From assembly GCA_949346185.1 (NCBI GenBank), contig CASGVX010000014.1, forward strand, positions 1-15,313: a stretch of DNA of 15,313 nt, in the 5' to 3' direction. Source of the DNA: an uncultured Lachnospiraceae bacterium. GTDB lineage: Bacteria > Bacillota > Clostridia > Lachnospirales > Lachnospiraceae. The position numbers and the translations under genes were made by a program. Positions within the stretch are counted from its first letter, which is position 1, and each line of letters begins with the position of its first letter. Positions 1 through 7,304 of the stretch are shown piece by piece. The notes beneath the pieces are model-generated. The model worked only from the letters and a program-made list of their open reading frames with translations, was not told the DNA's origin and made no database searches.

Positions 1-50
1 AAAAAGCGGCAAAAAAGTAGGGTATTAGTTACAACTTGCCAGCCATACAG

Positions 51-97
51 AAAAGAGCAGAATCTTATGTGCAAACACACTGATTCTGCTCTTTTTC
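51..97. repeat. Palindromic repeat, short copy (hairpin, possible bidirectional terminator)
   Basis: Perfect 14-bp inverted repeat: the arm at 51-64 (AAAAGAGCAGAATC) pairs with 82-95 around a 17-nt loop. A-rich and T-rich ends make it terminator-like on both strands. The core (about 56-97) is nearly identical to the reverse complement of the core of the larger palindrome at 165-260, including the loop word CTTATGTGCAA, so the two are copies of one element in opposite orientation. The outer arms of this copy are degenerate. I see no coding sequence in the rest of 1-360 apart from these repeats and the tRNA promoter. Confidence 0.75.
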
Positions 98-164
98 ATG
101 TTACTATTTTATTTTTCTCATATTATTTACCATCCTATTTATTTGTCTTATTTTGTGATTGTCT

Positions 165-260
165 GTTACTATTCACAGACATTTCTAGAAAAAGAACAGA
201 ATCGTTGTGCTTGCACATAAGATTCTGGCTATTTTCTAGAAATTGGCTGTGAATAGTAAC
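165..260. repeat. Long imperfect palindrome with GTTACTATTCACAG termini
   Basis: Arms of about 39-40 nt (165-203 and 221-260) are separated by a 17-nt loop. The outer 14 bp match perfectly: GTTACTATTCACAG at 165-178 and its reverse complement at 247-260. Inner blocks TTTCTAGAAA and CAGAATC also pair. As RNA this would fold into one long hairpin. The terminal word recurs, with one changed base, at 7109-7122 and 7305-7318, which marks it as a dispersed repeat rather than a local terminator. No transposase is present; a small non-autonomous element (MITE- or REP-like) is the best guess. Confidence 0.8.
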
Positions 261-299
261 GATTGTCTAATTTTTTGTCAAATTTTTTCAAAAAAAGTC

Positions 300-328
300 T
301 TGCATTTTCATTTTAACTCTGATATAAT
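300..328 (+). promoter_or_regulatory. tRNA-Lys promoter
   Basis: A -35 box TTGCAT (300-305) and a perfect -10 box TATAAT (323-328) are separated by 17 bp. They lie about 32 bp upstream of the mature tRNA 5' end, behind an A/T-rich tract (about 268-298) that could act as an UP element. The layout is typical of a sigma-A stable-RNA promoter. Confidence 0.75.
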
Positions 329-360
329 AGTCTCGTTGTGAAAATGGAAAGCACACATCA

Positions 361-433
361 GCGCGATTAGCTCAGCTGGCAGAGCACCTGACTCTTAATC
401 AGGGTGTCCAGGGTTCGAACCCCTGATCGCGCA
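361..433 (+). tRNA. tRNA-Lys (anticodon CTT)
   Basis: A 73-nt cloverleaf. The acceptor stem GCGCGAT (361-367) pairs with ATCGCGC (426-432), with discriminator A433. The D arm contains TAGCTCAGCTGGCAGAGCA. The anticodon stem CCTGA/TCAGG encloses loop CTCTTAA, giving anticodon CTT, which decodes AAG as lysine. The T arm is CAGGG-TTCGAAC-CCCTG. The 3' CCA is not encoded and must be added after transcription. The gene stands alone, with its own promoter at 300-328 and a terminator just downstream. Confidence 0.97.
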
Positions 434-434
434 C

Positions 435-485
435 TAAAGTCCTCATTTGGCAGTAGAGCTGCTGGGTAGGGGCTTTATTTTTTTG
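435..485 (+). terminator. Intrinsic terminator of tRNA-Lys
   Basis: The stem TAAAGTCC (435-442) pairs with GGGCTTTA (470-477) through one G-U pair, with a loop that can fold further. A run of T follows (478-484). It begins right after the mature tRNA 3' end. Confidence 0.75.
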
Positions 486-584
486 CATTAAAAAATGGGG
501 TCCGCCGGAGTGGCATGTTGCTTGCAGCAACCCATCGGAGGAGGGGAATCTCGCATAGCCAGATTCTCGCCTCCCTGCCAGCGC

Positions 585-1400
585 CTATCTTTTCAACATA
601 GCAACCCCCTGCAGCTTCACTCTCTGGGGAAGCAGCCGCAGCAATTTGTTTCCCGCGCCCGGCACAATCATCTCCCGATTCTTCTCCAATCCGCGAAAAG
701 CAGCCTTTGCCACCTTTCTTGCCGACATCGCCCAGATGGGAACCGCAGAACCCGCCTTATCGAAAAAAGCCGTCCTAGTCGTTCCCGGACAAAGCACAGA
801 CACCTGCACCCCGTATTTCTTCGCCTCCACCCGCAGAGCCCGGCTATAATTCGCCACATACGCCTTCGTGGCATAATATGCCCCAGTGTAGGGACCAGGC
901 TGAAACGCCCCCACAGAAGCCACATTCAGAATCTTTCCCTCCCCTCTCTGGCACATGTCCCGCAGAAATAGATGCGTAAGTTCCGTCACAGCAGCAATAT
1001 TCACCCCAATCATATCCCTCTCCCTGACCAGAGATAGAGAAATCTCCTCTCCCACCAGCCCGAAGCCCGCATTATTCACCAGCACATCCACGGTAATATT
1101 TCTGTCACTCACCTTCTCATATAAGCCAATCCCACCCCCATCCTCTGCCAAATTCTGGCAAATCACCGCAATCACGCTGAAGGGAAATTCCCTCTCCAGC
1201 CTAGCAGCCACCTTTCTCAGCGGCCTTTCCCGGGAAGCCGACAGTACCAAATGGCAGCCTCTGCTGGCAAATTCCCTCGCCATCGCAAGACCAATTCCAC
1301 TGGTAGCCCCTGTGACCAGAACAGTCTTTCCATTTTGACCGGCACGCCTTGCCCCATTTCCAATCACGCCGAATCTATCTTTATATCCCCACATCTTCAT
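585..1400 (-). CDS. SDR family NAD(P)-dependent oxidoreductase
   Basis: Classical short-chain dehydrogenase/reductase of 271 aa, a cytosolic Rossmann enzyme. Visible motifs: cofactor-binding TGATSGIG (residues 30-37), NNAG (109-112), catalytic Ser in NVAS (about 162), YxxxK as YYATK (Tyr175, Lys179) and the PG motif in LCPGTTRTAF. A Ser/Arg pair after strand beta-2 (SASRERP) suggests NADPH preference, which is inference. The substrate cannot be told from sequence. The chosen ATG at 1400 has AAGGGGG eight bases upstream and leaves a 24-residue leader before the fold. Alternatives are ATG at 1424 and TTG at 1436; the TTG has a good GGAGG five bases away. The gene lies 94 bp downstream of the diguanylate cyclase on the same strand with no clear terminator between them, so the two are probably co-transcribed. 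Confidence 0.9.
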   Translation of the reverse strand: MKMWGYKDRFGVIGNGARRAGQNGKTVLVTGATSGIGLAMAREFASRGCHLVLSASRERPLRKVAARLEREFPFSVIAVICQNLAEDGGGIGLYEKVSDRNITVDVLVNNAGFGLVGEEISLSLVRERDMIGVNIAAVTELTHLFLRDMCQRGEGKILNVASVGAFQPGPYTGAYYATKAYVANYSRALRVEAKKYGVQVSVLCPGTTRTAFFDKAGSAVPIWAMSARKVAKAAFRGLEKNREMIVPGAGNKLLRLLPQRVKLQGVAMLKR

Positions 1401-1494
1401 GAAACCTGCCCCCTTCGTCTCCATTGCAATGCACAATGATTCCTCCCTTCCCCTAGCATTACTATTTACAGCCCCATCCTCCCCTTCTCCGGCA

Positions 1495-3450
1495 TTACTT
1501 CTCAATGCCATCCAATCCTTTCTCTGACACATATCTATATTCGATATAATGCCCTTTCGTGCCTCTCTTCATTTCATAGAGCGCCTCATCCGCACAGTTC
1601 AAAAGAGCAGAGATATCCACATCTGCATCCTCTGCCAAGGCAAATCCCGCAGAGGCGGCAATCACCTTTTGAGCCACATCAGACAATGAAACAGGGTGAT
1701 TTTCCAGATATTCATACAATTCGTCCAAGTATCGGACAACCTCTGCCTTATTGTCACAATCGTGAATCATCATGCAAAATTCATCCCCCGAACGCCTGGC
1801 TGGGATTACATGCTCCCGAGATAAGGATTGCAATGCATGGGCAAAACTCTGGAGGTACACGTCCCCCATATCATGGCCGTAGGTATCATTGATGGATTTA
1901 AAATAATCTAAATCCAGCATCACCACAGCACTAACCTTGCCAGATGGCGCGCCATGCAAAATCTCCTCTGCCCGCTGCTTAAAGTGGGGGAATTTATATA
2001 ATCTCGTCAATGGATCATGAGTATTTTCATACTGCATCTGCATCTTTTCCATCATTGCGCCGGTGACATCCGTAATCACCCCAAGATAGCCTTCTTCTGA
2101 TTCCGACATATATATGCGGACGTATTTCTGATCATTGATTTGATAAACATCCTCTTCCTCCCCTACAGGATGCTCTATGATTTTTCGGATATATCGGTCA
2201 AACTCTGCCGAATCGTTGCACAGCCTCTCCGCCTCCCCCATGGGAATCTGGAGAAGTTCCCGCAGCCGGGAAGTGATAAATACATGTTCCGCGCCCATCT
2301 CATATTCAAAAGCCGCCAAGGGCACGCCGCTGATCTCAATAATCGCAGATATGCGATTAGAAATACTGATAATGCTCTCCACCATGGCATTGATGCCATG
2401 GCTCAGCTCTACAAATTCCTGATTACCACTCTCTGACACAGTGATATCCAGATTTCCTCTGGTAATCCTTGAAAGGGCATCAATAATATGGTGGATCCCA
2501 TTGATGACCTTTTTCTTAACCAAAAAGTTCAATAGGACAATCACGCCCGCTTCCACAACCAGTAAATACAATAACGTATTTAGAAAATCATTCTTGACTT
2601 TTTCAAACAAGTCCGTTCCCGGCACGGCAGCACAAATCAGCACATCATCATAGGGCTCGCTCACAACGTACATCCACTCTCCATCCTGTCCTTTTTTGTA
2701 TGCTCCCTCGGAACAGTCCAGCAGATGATCAATCTGATAGCACTCCCCCTTATATTTCAGATTCATGCCGCCAGAATGCCCCGCCATTTTTTCCTCCTTG
2801 ACATTCATTACATAAAGTTCCTCCCCCACATCCGTAGGAAATTGAGAGAAAATATAACGATAGGAATTTCTTGACTCCGCCTCCATTTGCCGGGTAGGGG
2901 CAAATCCCACCTGCACAATGCCCTTCTGCCCCTTTCTAGCCACTCCCACATACTGCATCATCTTCTTCTCTGCCGCATTTGGCTGGGCTTCCTGAATGAG
3001 ATAGGCATTTTCATCATCGTTTCCCAGAAGGGAAAGAAACTCCCTAGTCTGCTCGTGGTCTTTCATATCCATGCCAACGTATTGAGAAACAGAGCCAGAT
3101 ACAATGATTCCCTTCTCATCGATCACATGCAGTTCATCCACATCCAGCAGCTTTGCAAGATACTGCATCTCCGACACATCCATGGAAATCTGCGCCTGCC
3201 GGTCTAATACATAAGTCGCCGCCCTAGCTCTGGTAAGGTAATCCTGATCCTGATCCAGATTCTCATTCATCAGGGACAGCTCCATCTGGTTGTTCTCCAA
3301 GGTATGAATCACCTGCTTGATTTTCGTGTGAAACGTATTGAATTGGGCAGATTCCAGCGACCGCAGGGTAAAAATAAAGTTAATGCCCAGAATGAGCATA
3401 ATGCCCGCCGTCATCACTGCCAAAGTGTATTTGATAAATATTTTCTGCAT
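1495..3450 (-). CDS. Membrane-anchored diguanylate cyclase with sensor, HAMP, PAS-like and GGDEF domains
   Basis: A 651-aa signalling protein expected to make cyclic di-GMP from two GTP at the membrane. Order: TM1 (about 8-28), extracytoplasmic sensor (about 30-280, Cache-like by architecture), TM2 (about 288-312), HAMP (about 310-362), PAS-like segment (about 366-465), GGDEF domain (about 475-640) opening with DPLTRLYKF. The signature reads RRSGDEF (552-558): Ser replaces the first Gly, while G-D-E-F is intact, so activity is plausible. At the usual inhibitory-site position, five residues before the signature, the sequence is REHV (545-548) instead of RxxD, so product inhibition is probably lost. 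There is no EAL domain. The start was set at ATG 3450 because GGGGAGG lies eight bases upstream; a start at 3489 would add 13 residues without such a site. The SDR gene follows on the same strand. Confidence 0.93.
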   Translation of the reverse strand: MQKIFIKYTLAVMTAGIMLILGINFIFTLRSLESAQFNTFHTKIKQVIHTLENNQMELSLMNENLDQDQDYLTRARAATYVLDRQAQISMDVSEMQYLAKLLDVDELHVIDEKGIIVSGSVSQYVGMDMKDHEQTREFLSLLGNDDENAYLIQEAQPNAAEKKMMQYVGVARKGQKGIVQVGFAPTRQMEAESRNSYRYIFSQFPTDVGEELYVMNVKEEKMAGHSGGMNLKYKGECYQIDHLLDCSEGAYKKGQDGEWMYVVSEPYDDVLICAAVPGTDLFEKVKNDFLNTLLYLLVVEAGVIVLLNFLVKKKVINGIHHIIDALSRITRGNLDITVSESGNQEFVELSHGINAMVESIISISNRISAIIEISGVPLAAFEYEMGAEHVFITSRLRELLQIPMGEAERLCNDSAEFDRYIRKIIEHPVGEEEDVYQINDQKYVRIYMSESEEGYLGVITDVTGAMMEKMQMQYENTHDPLTRLYKFPHFKQRAEEILHGAPSGKVSAVVMLDLDYFKSINDTYGHDMGDVYLQSFAHALQSLSREHVIPARRSGDEFCMMIHDCDNKAEVVRYLDELYEYLENHPVSLSDVAQKVIAASAGFALAEDADVDISALLNCADEALYEMKRGTKGHYIEYRYVSEKGLDGIEK

Positions 3451-3524
3451 CCGGATTTCCTCCCCAGGGTTACTTGTAGTAAGAATCATTTAAACCCCAT
3501 TTGTCTACGATGTGAGACATGTAT

Positions 3525-3552
3525 ATTATACCACTTTCTCCTCCATTCTTAA
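3525..3552 (-). promoter_or_regulatory. Possible promoter of the diguanylate cyclase gene
   Basis: Read on the minus strand, TATAAT lies at 3530-3525, preceded at 16 bp by TTAAGA (3552-3547), a weak -35. It is 75 bp upstream of the chosen start. The -10 is good and the -35 poor. I found no cyclic-di-GMP riboswitch-like conserved core in this leader. Confidence 0.4.
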
Positions 3553-3559
3553 ATTCTAT

Positions 3560-3711
3560 TTTCGATTTTAGGGATAACGATTTCGCCCCATGGCGCTGCT
3601 CGCCCCATGAGCTGCAACACGTTTGATGGGGGCAGTAACATGTGGCGCATCGTTGATAGATATTGTGGTGCAAGGTTGGAGAAATTGGCCTGCAAGGGAA
3701 ATTCAGACCTT
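3560..3711. other. Intergenic segment with nested inverted repeats, no gene
   Basis: This is the middle of a 345-bp divergent gap (3451-3795). No reading frame here looks like protein. It contains nested complementary words: AACGAT (3576-3581) with ATCGTT (3649-3654), and CCCCAT (3603-3608) with ATGGGG (3626-3631). CGCCCCATG occurs twice, 17 bp apart. It could be a degenerate repeat element or a structured leader or RNA; nothing identifies it. Confidence 0.35.
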
Positions 3712-3775
3712 TTGACACCCTGATCCTATATAATATAGAATGGCATCTTGAAAATGCCATTCTATATGCTATAAT
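3712..3775 (+). promoter_or_regulatory. Promoter region of the Dabb gene overlapping a perfect 13-bp inverted repeat
   Basis: TATAGAATGGCAT (3734-3746) is repeated as its exact reverse complement at 3754-3766, with a 7-nt spacer. Two sigma-A-like promoters overlap it. One is TTGAAA (3748-3753, in the spacer) with TATAAT (3770-3775) at 16 bp. The other is TTGACA (3712-3717) with TATAGA (3734-3739) at 16 bp. The first would give a leader of only about 14 nt before the start at 3796. A dyad covering the promoter is what a repressor operator looks like; a leader hairpin is the alternative if the upstream promoter is used. Confidence 0.6.
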
Positions 3776-3795
3776 AATGAAAAAGGAGGCTGATT

Positions 3796-4098
3796 ATGGT
3801 AAAGCATATGATTTTATGGAAATTAAAGGATGAACTTTCATCGGAGGAAAAAACAGTTGTGATCAAGAACATCAAAGAGCAGCTAGAATCCCTAGCCGGA
3901 AAGATTCCGGGACTGACTGAAATTATTGTCCGCACAGAACCCCTGGCTTCCTCCAATGCGGAGGTCATGCTGGACAGCACCTTGGAGAGCGAGGAAGCCC
4001 TGAAAGGATACCAGACGCATCCGGAACATGTAAAAGTTGCCGATACCTACGTGCGCCCCTATGCGGAAGTACGTATGTGCATGGATTACAAAATGTAG
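3796..4098 (+). CDS. Dabb family (stress-responsive alpha/beta barrel) protein
   Basis: A 100-aa cytosolic protein resembling the Dabb family, dimeric ferredoxin-like alpha/beta barrels whose bacterial members mostly lack a proven function. Family-like features are the N-terminal MVKHMILWKLKD strand, the central helix region with KIPGLTEIIVRTE, and YQTHPEHVKVA near the C-terminus. The length matches the usual 95-105 residues. GGAGG (3785-3789) sits six bases before the ATG. It is monocistronic and divergent from the diguanylate cyclase. No enzymatic role can be claimed. The 126 bp that follow (4099-4224) hold no gene that I recognise. Confidence 0.88.
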   Translation: MVKHMILWKLKDELSSEEKTVVIKNIKEQLESLAGKIPGLTEIIVRTEPLASSNAEVMLDSTLESEEALKGYQTHPEHVKVADTYVRPYAEVRMCMDYKM

Positions 4099-4224
4099 GA
4101 AATATTATGATAAATCCTAACTGCCTTGTAATATGGGCTTGACGGCGACCCCCCAGAGTATCGACTTGCCTTATCCCCTTCTTGCTAACTTTCTGAACAT
4201 TTCCCCAAGTGCCATCCCCTCTCC

Positions 4225-4443
4225 TTAATTATTCCAATACTCTTTGTCAAAAAATTCTGCCGGTGTTATTTCAAAATATTCTATAATTGCAAAAAGTCCT
4301 TTTACTGACGGCAACGAACGACCGGACGTTATCGCACGAATATAATTTTTATTATGCCCTAAATCATAAGACATCTGATATTCGGAAACGTCCTTTTTTA
4401 GACGCAGTTCCGTAATACGTTCACCAATAAATGATGCTTTCAT
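4225..4443 (-). CDS. Small XRE-type helix-turn-helix protein
   Basis: A 72-aa single-domain DNA-binding protein. Residues about 4-60 form a Cro/C1-type HTH: IGERITELRLKKDVSEYQMS, then DLGHNKNYIRAITSGRSLPS as the turn and recognition helix, then a C-terminal helical part ending ITPAEFFDKEYWNN. ATG 4443 was chosen, with AAGGAGG ten bases upstream; an in-frame GTG at 4449 is nearer that site and possible. The start lies 20 bp past the stop of the GtrB-like gene on the same strand, so translation from the same mRNA is likely. Proteins of this size often regulate their own locus, but the target is unknown. Confidence 0.82.
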   Translation of the reverse strand: MKASFIGERITELRLKKDVSEYQMSYDLGHNKNYIRAITSGRSLPSVKGLFAIIEYFEITPAEFFDKEYWNN

Positions 4444-4463
4444 GGTCACATTACCTCCTTTTT

Positions 4464-5426
4464 TCATTTGCAAGGGATAGCTCCATCGCTGTCAGGCAAA
4501 TTCGTCTCCCCACAGATATAAATCGGCCTATGCTTCACTTCCAAGTAAGTCTTTGCCAGATATTGGCCAATGATGCCCAACGTGACTAGGAGCAGTCCGC
4601 CAATGAGCAGTATCACCGATATGATAGATGCCCAGCCCATCACCGGATCCCCAAACATCATTTTCCTTACCACAATCGCTATCAGAGATACCATGGATAA
4701 TCCCGACATAATAACCCCGAAAACGGCACTGATCACCAAAGGCGCTGTGGAAAAAGCGATAATCCCCTCTATACTGTATCTCACCAAACTCCAGAACGAC
4801 CATTTCGTCTCTCCCGCTATCCTCTCTATATTCTTATACTCCAGCCATTTCGTGCGATAGCCCACCCAACCGAACAGTCCCTTGGAAAATCGGTTGTATT
4901 CCCCCATCTCTAGCAGCGCATTTACGAATCTCCTGTTCATGATACGGTAATCCCTGGCCCCATCCACCATATCTACGGAAGAGAGGCGATTCATAATTTT
5001 GTAAAACTGTCTGGCAAAAAAAGAACGCATCCTCGGCTCCCCCTGCCTCGTCACTCTTCTGGTCGCAACGGAATCATATTCCCCGCCAGACACATGGCGA
5101 TACATTTCCGGAAGAAGCGCAGGAGGATCCTGCAAATCCGCATCCATGATTACCACATAATTCCCGCTGGCATTTCTCAAGCCCGCATAGATTGCCGCCT
5201 CCTTGCCAAAGTTTCTGGAAAAGGAAATATATTTGACAATCTCATTCTGGCGGGCATATGCTTTGATTACATCCAGAGTTCCATCCGAAGAGCCATCATC
5301 TATCAGCATGAACTCAAAATCCAAATCAGGCATCCGGGCTATGACCTTGCGGATTTCCTGAAAAAAGGCAGGAAGCACATTTTCCTCATTGTAGCAGGGC
5401 ACCACAATTGATATTTTCTCACCCAT
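4464..5426 (-). CDS. GtrB/DPM1-like polyprenyl-phosphate glycosyltransferase, GT2 family
   Basis: A 320-aa membrane-bound GT-A enzyme, expected to move a sugar (probably glucose) from a nucleotide sugar to undecaprenyl phosphate on the cytoplasmic face. The N-terminal catalytic domain opens ISIVVPCYNEE (5-15). It has DDGSSDGT (43-50) and the metal-binding DADLQDPP (95-102), then RDYRIMNRRF and SKGLFGWVGY typical of the GtrB/YfdH branch. Two TM helices (about 224-253 and 266-291) precede a short basic tail. It lies 55 bp downstream of the GtrII-like membrane protein, which fits a donor-supply partner. The ribosome site is weak: GAGGG about 13 bases before the ATG. Sugar identity is inference. 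Confidence 0.92.
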   Translation of the reverse strand: MGEKISIVVPCYNEENVLPAFFQEIRKVIARMPDLDFEFMLIDDGSSDGTLDVIKAYARQNEIVKYISFSRNFGKEAAIYAGLRNASGNYVVIMDADLQDPPALLPEMYRHVSGGEYDSVATRRVTRQGEPRMRSFFARQFYKIMNRLSSVDMVDGARDYRIMNRRFVNALLEMGEYNRFSKGLFGWVGYRTKWLEYKNIERIAGETKWSFWSLVRYSIEGIIAFSTAPLVISAVFGVIMSGLSMVSLIAIVVRKMMFGDPVMGWASIISVILLIGGLLLVTLGIIGQYLAKTYLEVKHRPIYICGETNLPDSDGAIPCK

Positions 5427-5481
5427 AGTTTTACACGCACCCTCTCTTTCTCTCCATTAGCCGCACATTCGCCTTGTTCCC

Positions 5482-7068
5482 TCAACGATAACCATCATTG
5501 CTTAACTTTACCACGATAATTCCATCTATCATCCTCACCCCGCCATAACTTGGAAAGCAGGGCATCTCCATTACATCCGGGCGCGCTTGCAACTGTTGCA
5601 CCTGTTCAACTCCACACAAATTGATTTGATAACTTAACACATCTCCCAAATAGGCGTTCCATACACTGCTGTATGTTATTTGAGATGCGCTCCCCCCCGT
5701 AAGTTCTTCTATATTTCCTTCCTGGAGCATGGGTTCTTCATTGCTTAAAGCATATCCCAGCAACGCAACCGGAGTCTCCCCATACACATACCCTTCCTGC
5801 TGTTCAATCATAGCGAGAATTGACGTGACGCGAGAAATCGTTGCCTGTCTCCCCGCATCTTTTTTCACATAAACCGTATTGGCAGTCTGCACATTTTGGA
5901 CAATAACCACCCCAATCAATGCTGCCGCCACAATGCGCCCTCTTTTTTCCCATGATACCACTTTCCAACCATTTTCCCTTGATACAAGAACAATAAACGG
6001 AATATACACTAGCCATAAGGCATAAATCATCAAGTCATGGGACATTCCATCTAGAAATCCTGATATATTCATGGCAAAGGGCGCAATCACAATCATAATT
6101 ACAGTCAATGCCTTTTCTTTTATTCCAATGTCCCACCATTTCCTAATAAAAAGAATTGCAAAAAATAACAATAAACCACAATGAATATAGCGGACTATGG
6201 GATAGCGAAAGGAAGAAATCGGATGAAGGATAAATGCTTGCAGCACATTAAAATATGTAGTATATAGCCTCGATAAAAATGATATGGAGTCATTCGTCAT
6301 ATTGGAAATGCTATTATACGCCTCTGTATTCTTTGGCAGTCCAGACACCTCACATGCCATATCTACCAAAAGCAAATAAATCAGGCAGGAAACCAAGATA
6401 CATCCCGCCGCAAAAAGTCCTGCTTTCATCACTTGCCAAAATGTCTTCCCTTCCAACATATCTATGAAAAGCACAAATAAAATAATAATGACTGTCACAG
6501 AAAGATAGGCTTGATAGAGGGATAATGCAGTGATCATTGACAATATTCCTACAAATGCAGGCAAAATTATATTTTTCAGATTTTTAGAAGGATTTTTATA
6601 AAAAGCGTTCCAAATATATGCTGCAAATACAGACATGAGAAGCGCTAATGTATCTGCTCCCAAATCATGCATATATGTTGCAATCAGAGATGTGAGCGTT
6701 ATATTTGTTACCATGATTCCAGAAACCAGCATCATCTGCCATACTGTCTGCAAGCCAAATATTCTACAGATTAGGGTATTGGATATGCCCACGAATAATA
6801 GGGCAATGATGCCTGCAGTCCAAGGCAATGTGGCAATGCCGCTGGTAATATATTTGTATAATACTACTCCAAACCGCCCCAGTTCAACCTTAGTCTCATC
6901 CAGCGAATGAAAACCGACAAGAGAATCATGAGAAATCGTAAAGTTGGCAAAAGCATATAAATGCGCCATCAAACCAAAGACAAAGGTATAAATCATACAA
7001 TACTTTGCCATATTAAAAACGTCACATCTGCACTGCAAATGTCTTTTTACAAGATTCCCCTCTTTCAT
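5482..7068 (-). CDS. GtrII-like glucosyltransferase, multi-TM membrane protein
   Basis: A 528-aa integral membrane protein with about ten hydrophobic segments (first about 22-42, last about 379-395) and a C-terminal extracytoplasmic domain of about 130 residues. The first outer loop has ISHDSLVGF (45-53), followed by ELGRFG (62-67). This resembles the acidic/LGR signature of Glucos_trans_II (GtrII) proteins, which transfer glucose from polyprenyl-phosphate glucose to surface polysaccharide or teichoic-acid-like acceptors. Pairing with a GtrB-like enzyme directly downstream supports the call. The start at 7068 has GAGG six bases upstream. The gene looks more A/T-rich than pflB and the helicase, which hints at transfer. 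A different GT-C membrane transferase is possible. Confidence 0.8.
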   Translation of the reverse strand: MKEGNLVKRHLQCRCDVFNMAKYCMIYTFVFGLMAHLYAFANFTISHDSLVGFHSLDETKVELGRFGVVLYKYITSGIATLPWTAGIIALLFVGISNTLICRIFGLQTVWQMMLVSGIMVTNITLTSLIATYMHDLGADTLALLMSVFAAYIWNAFYKNPSKNLKNIILPAFVGILSMITALSLYQAYLSVTVIIILFVLFIDMLEGKTFWQVMKAGLFAAGCILVSCLIYLLLVDMACEVSGLPKNTEAYNSISNMTNDSISFLSRLYTTYFNVLQAFILHPISSFRYPIVRYIHCGLLLFFAILFIRKWWDIGIKEKALTVIMIVIAPFAMNISGFLDGMSHDLMIYALWLVYIPFIVLVSRENGWKVVSWEKRGRIVAAALIGVVIVQNVQTANTVYVKKDAGRQATISRVTSILAMIEQQEGYVYGETPVALLGYALSNEEPMLQEGNIEELTGGSASQITYSSVWNAYLGDVLSYQINLCGVEQVQQLQARPDVMEMPCFPSYGGVRMIDGIIVVKLSNDGYR

Positions 7069-7108
7069 CGCCTACCTCGCTTCCATATCTATAAAGTTTA
7101 AATTCTGT

Positions 7109-7140
7109 GTTACGATTCACAGCCATTCTATTCACAATGG
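7109..7140. repeat. GTTACGATTCACAG repeat, partial copy
   Basis: The 20-bp word GTTACGATTCACAGCCATTC (7109-7128) is identical to 7305-7324 in the same orientation. Its first 14 bp differ by one base from the arm of the palindrome at 165-178. A short dyad follows: CCATT 7123-7127 with AATGG 7136-7140. CTTGCACATA at 7142-7151 also occurs in the loop of the 165-260 palindrome (210-219), suggesting a decayed full copy. It falls in the predicted leader of the GtrII-like gene; I see no small gene in that leader (7069-7230). Confidence 0.6.
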
Positions 7141-7237
7141 TCTTGCACATACGCCACATTTTAATTCACTGCAATACCACGCAAGTCACTCCAGATTCTA
7201 TTGATTGTCATGCCAAACACCTATGTTTCGCTACAGC

Positions 7238-7266
7238 ATTATAACCTATTTCAGGTTAATAGTCAA
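7238..7266 (-). promoter_or_regulatory. Promoter of the glycosyltransferase operon with a dyad in the spacer
   Basis: On the minus strand, TTGACT (7266-7261) and TATAAT (7243-7238) are 17 bp apart, close to the sigma-A ideal. Transcription would start near 7231, leaving a leader of about 160 nt. TAACCT (7242-7247) and AGGTTA (7253-7258) form a perfect dyad with a 5-bp centre that fills the spacer and touches the -10. This is where a repressor would block polymerase; one of the two flanking XRE proteins is a natural candidate, by inference. Confidence 0.7.
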
Positions 7267-7304
7267 GCGTGCGAATAATATGTCGGATACTTACTTCATA
7301 TACT

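Noticed and set aside
67..252. A 61-codon open frame across the two palindromes
   Set aside because: It consists of repeat DNA, has no ribosome binding site and no protein-like composition.
505..580. A terminator for the SDR gene (GTTGC/GCAAC and GGAATCT/AGATTC stems)
   Set aside because: The stems are short or imperfect and the nearest T run on the minus strand is not placed directly after a strong stem.
3451..3560. A cyclic di-GMP riboswitch in the leader of the diguanylate cyclase gene
   Set aside because: I looked for the conserved GEMM-type core and paired arms and did not find them.
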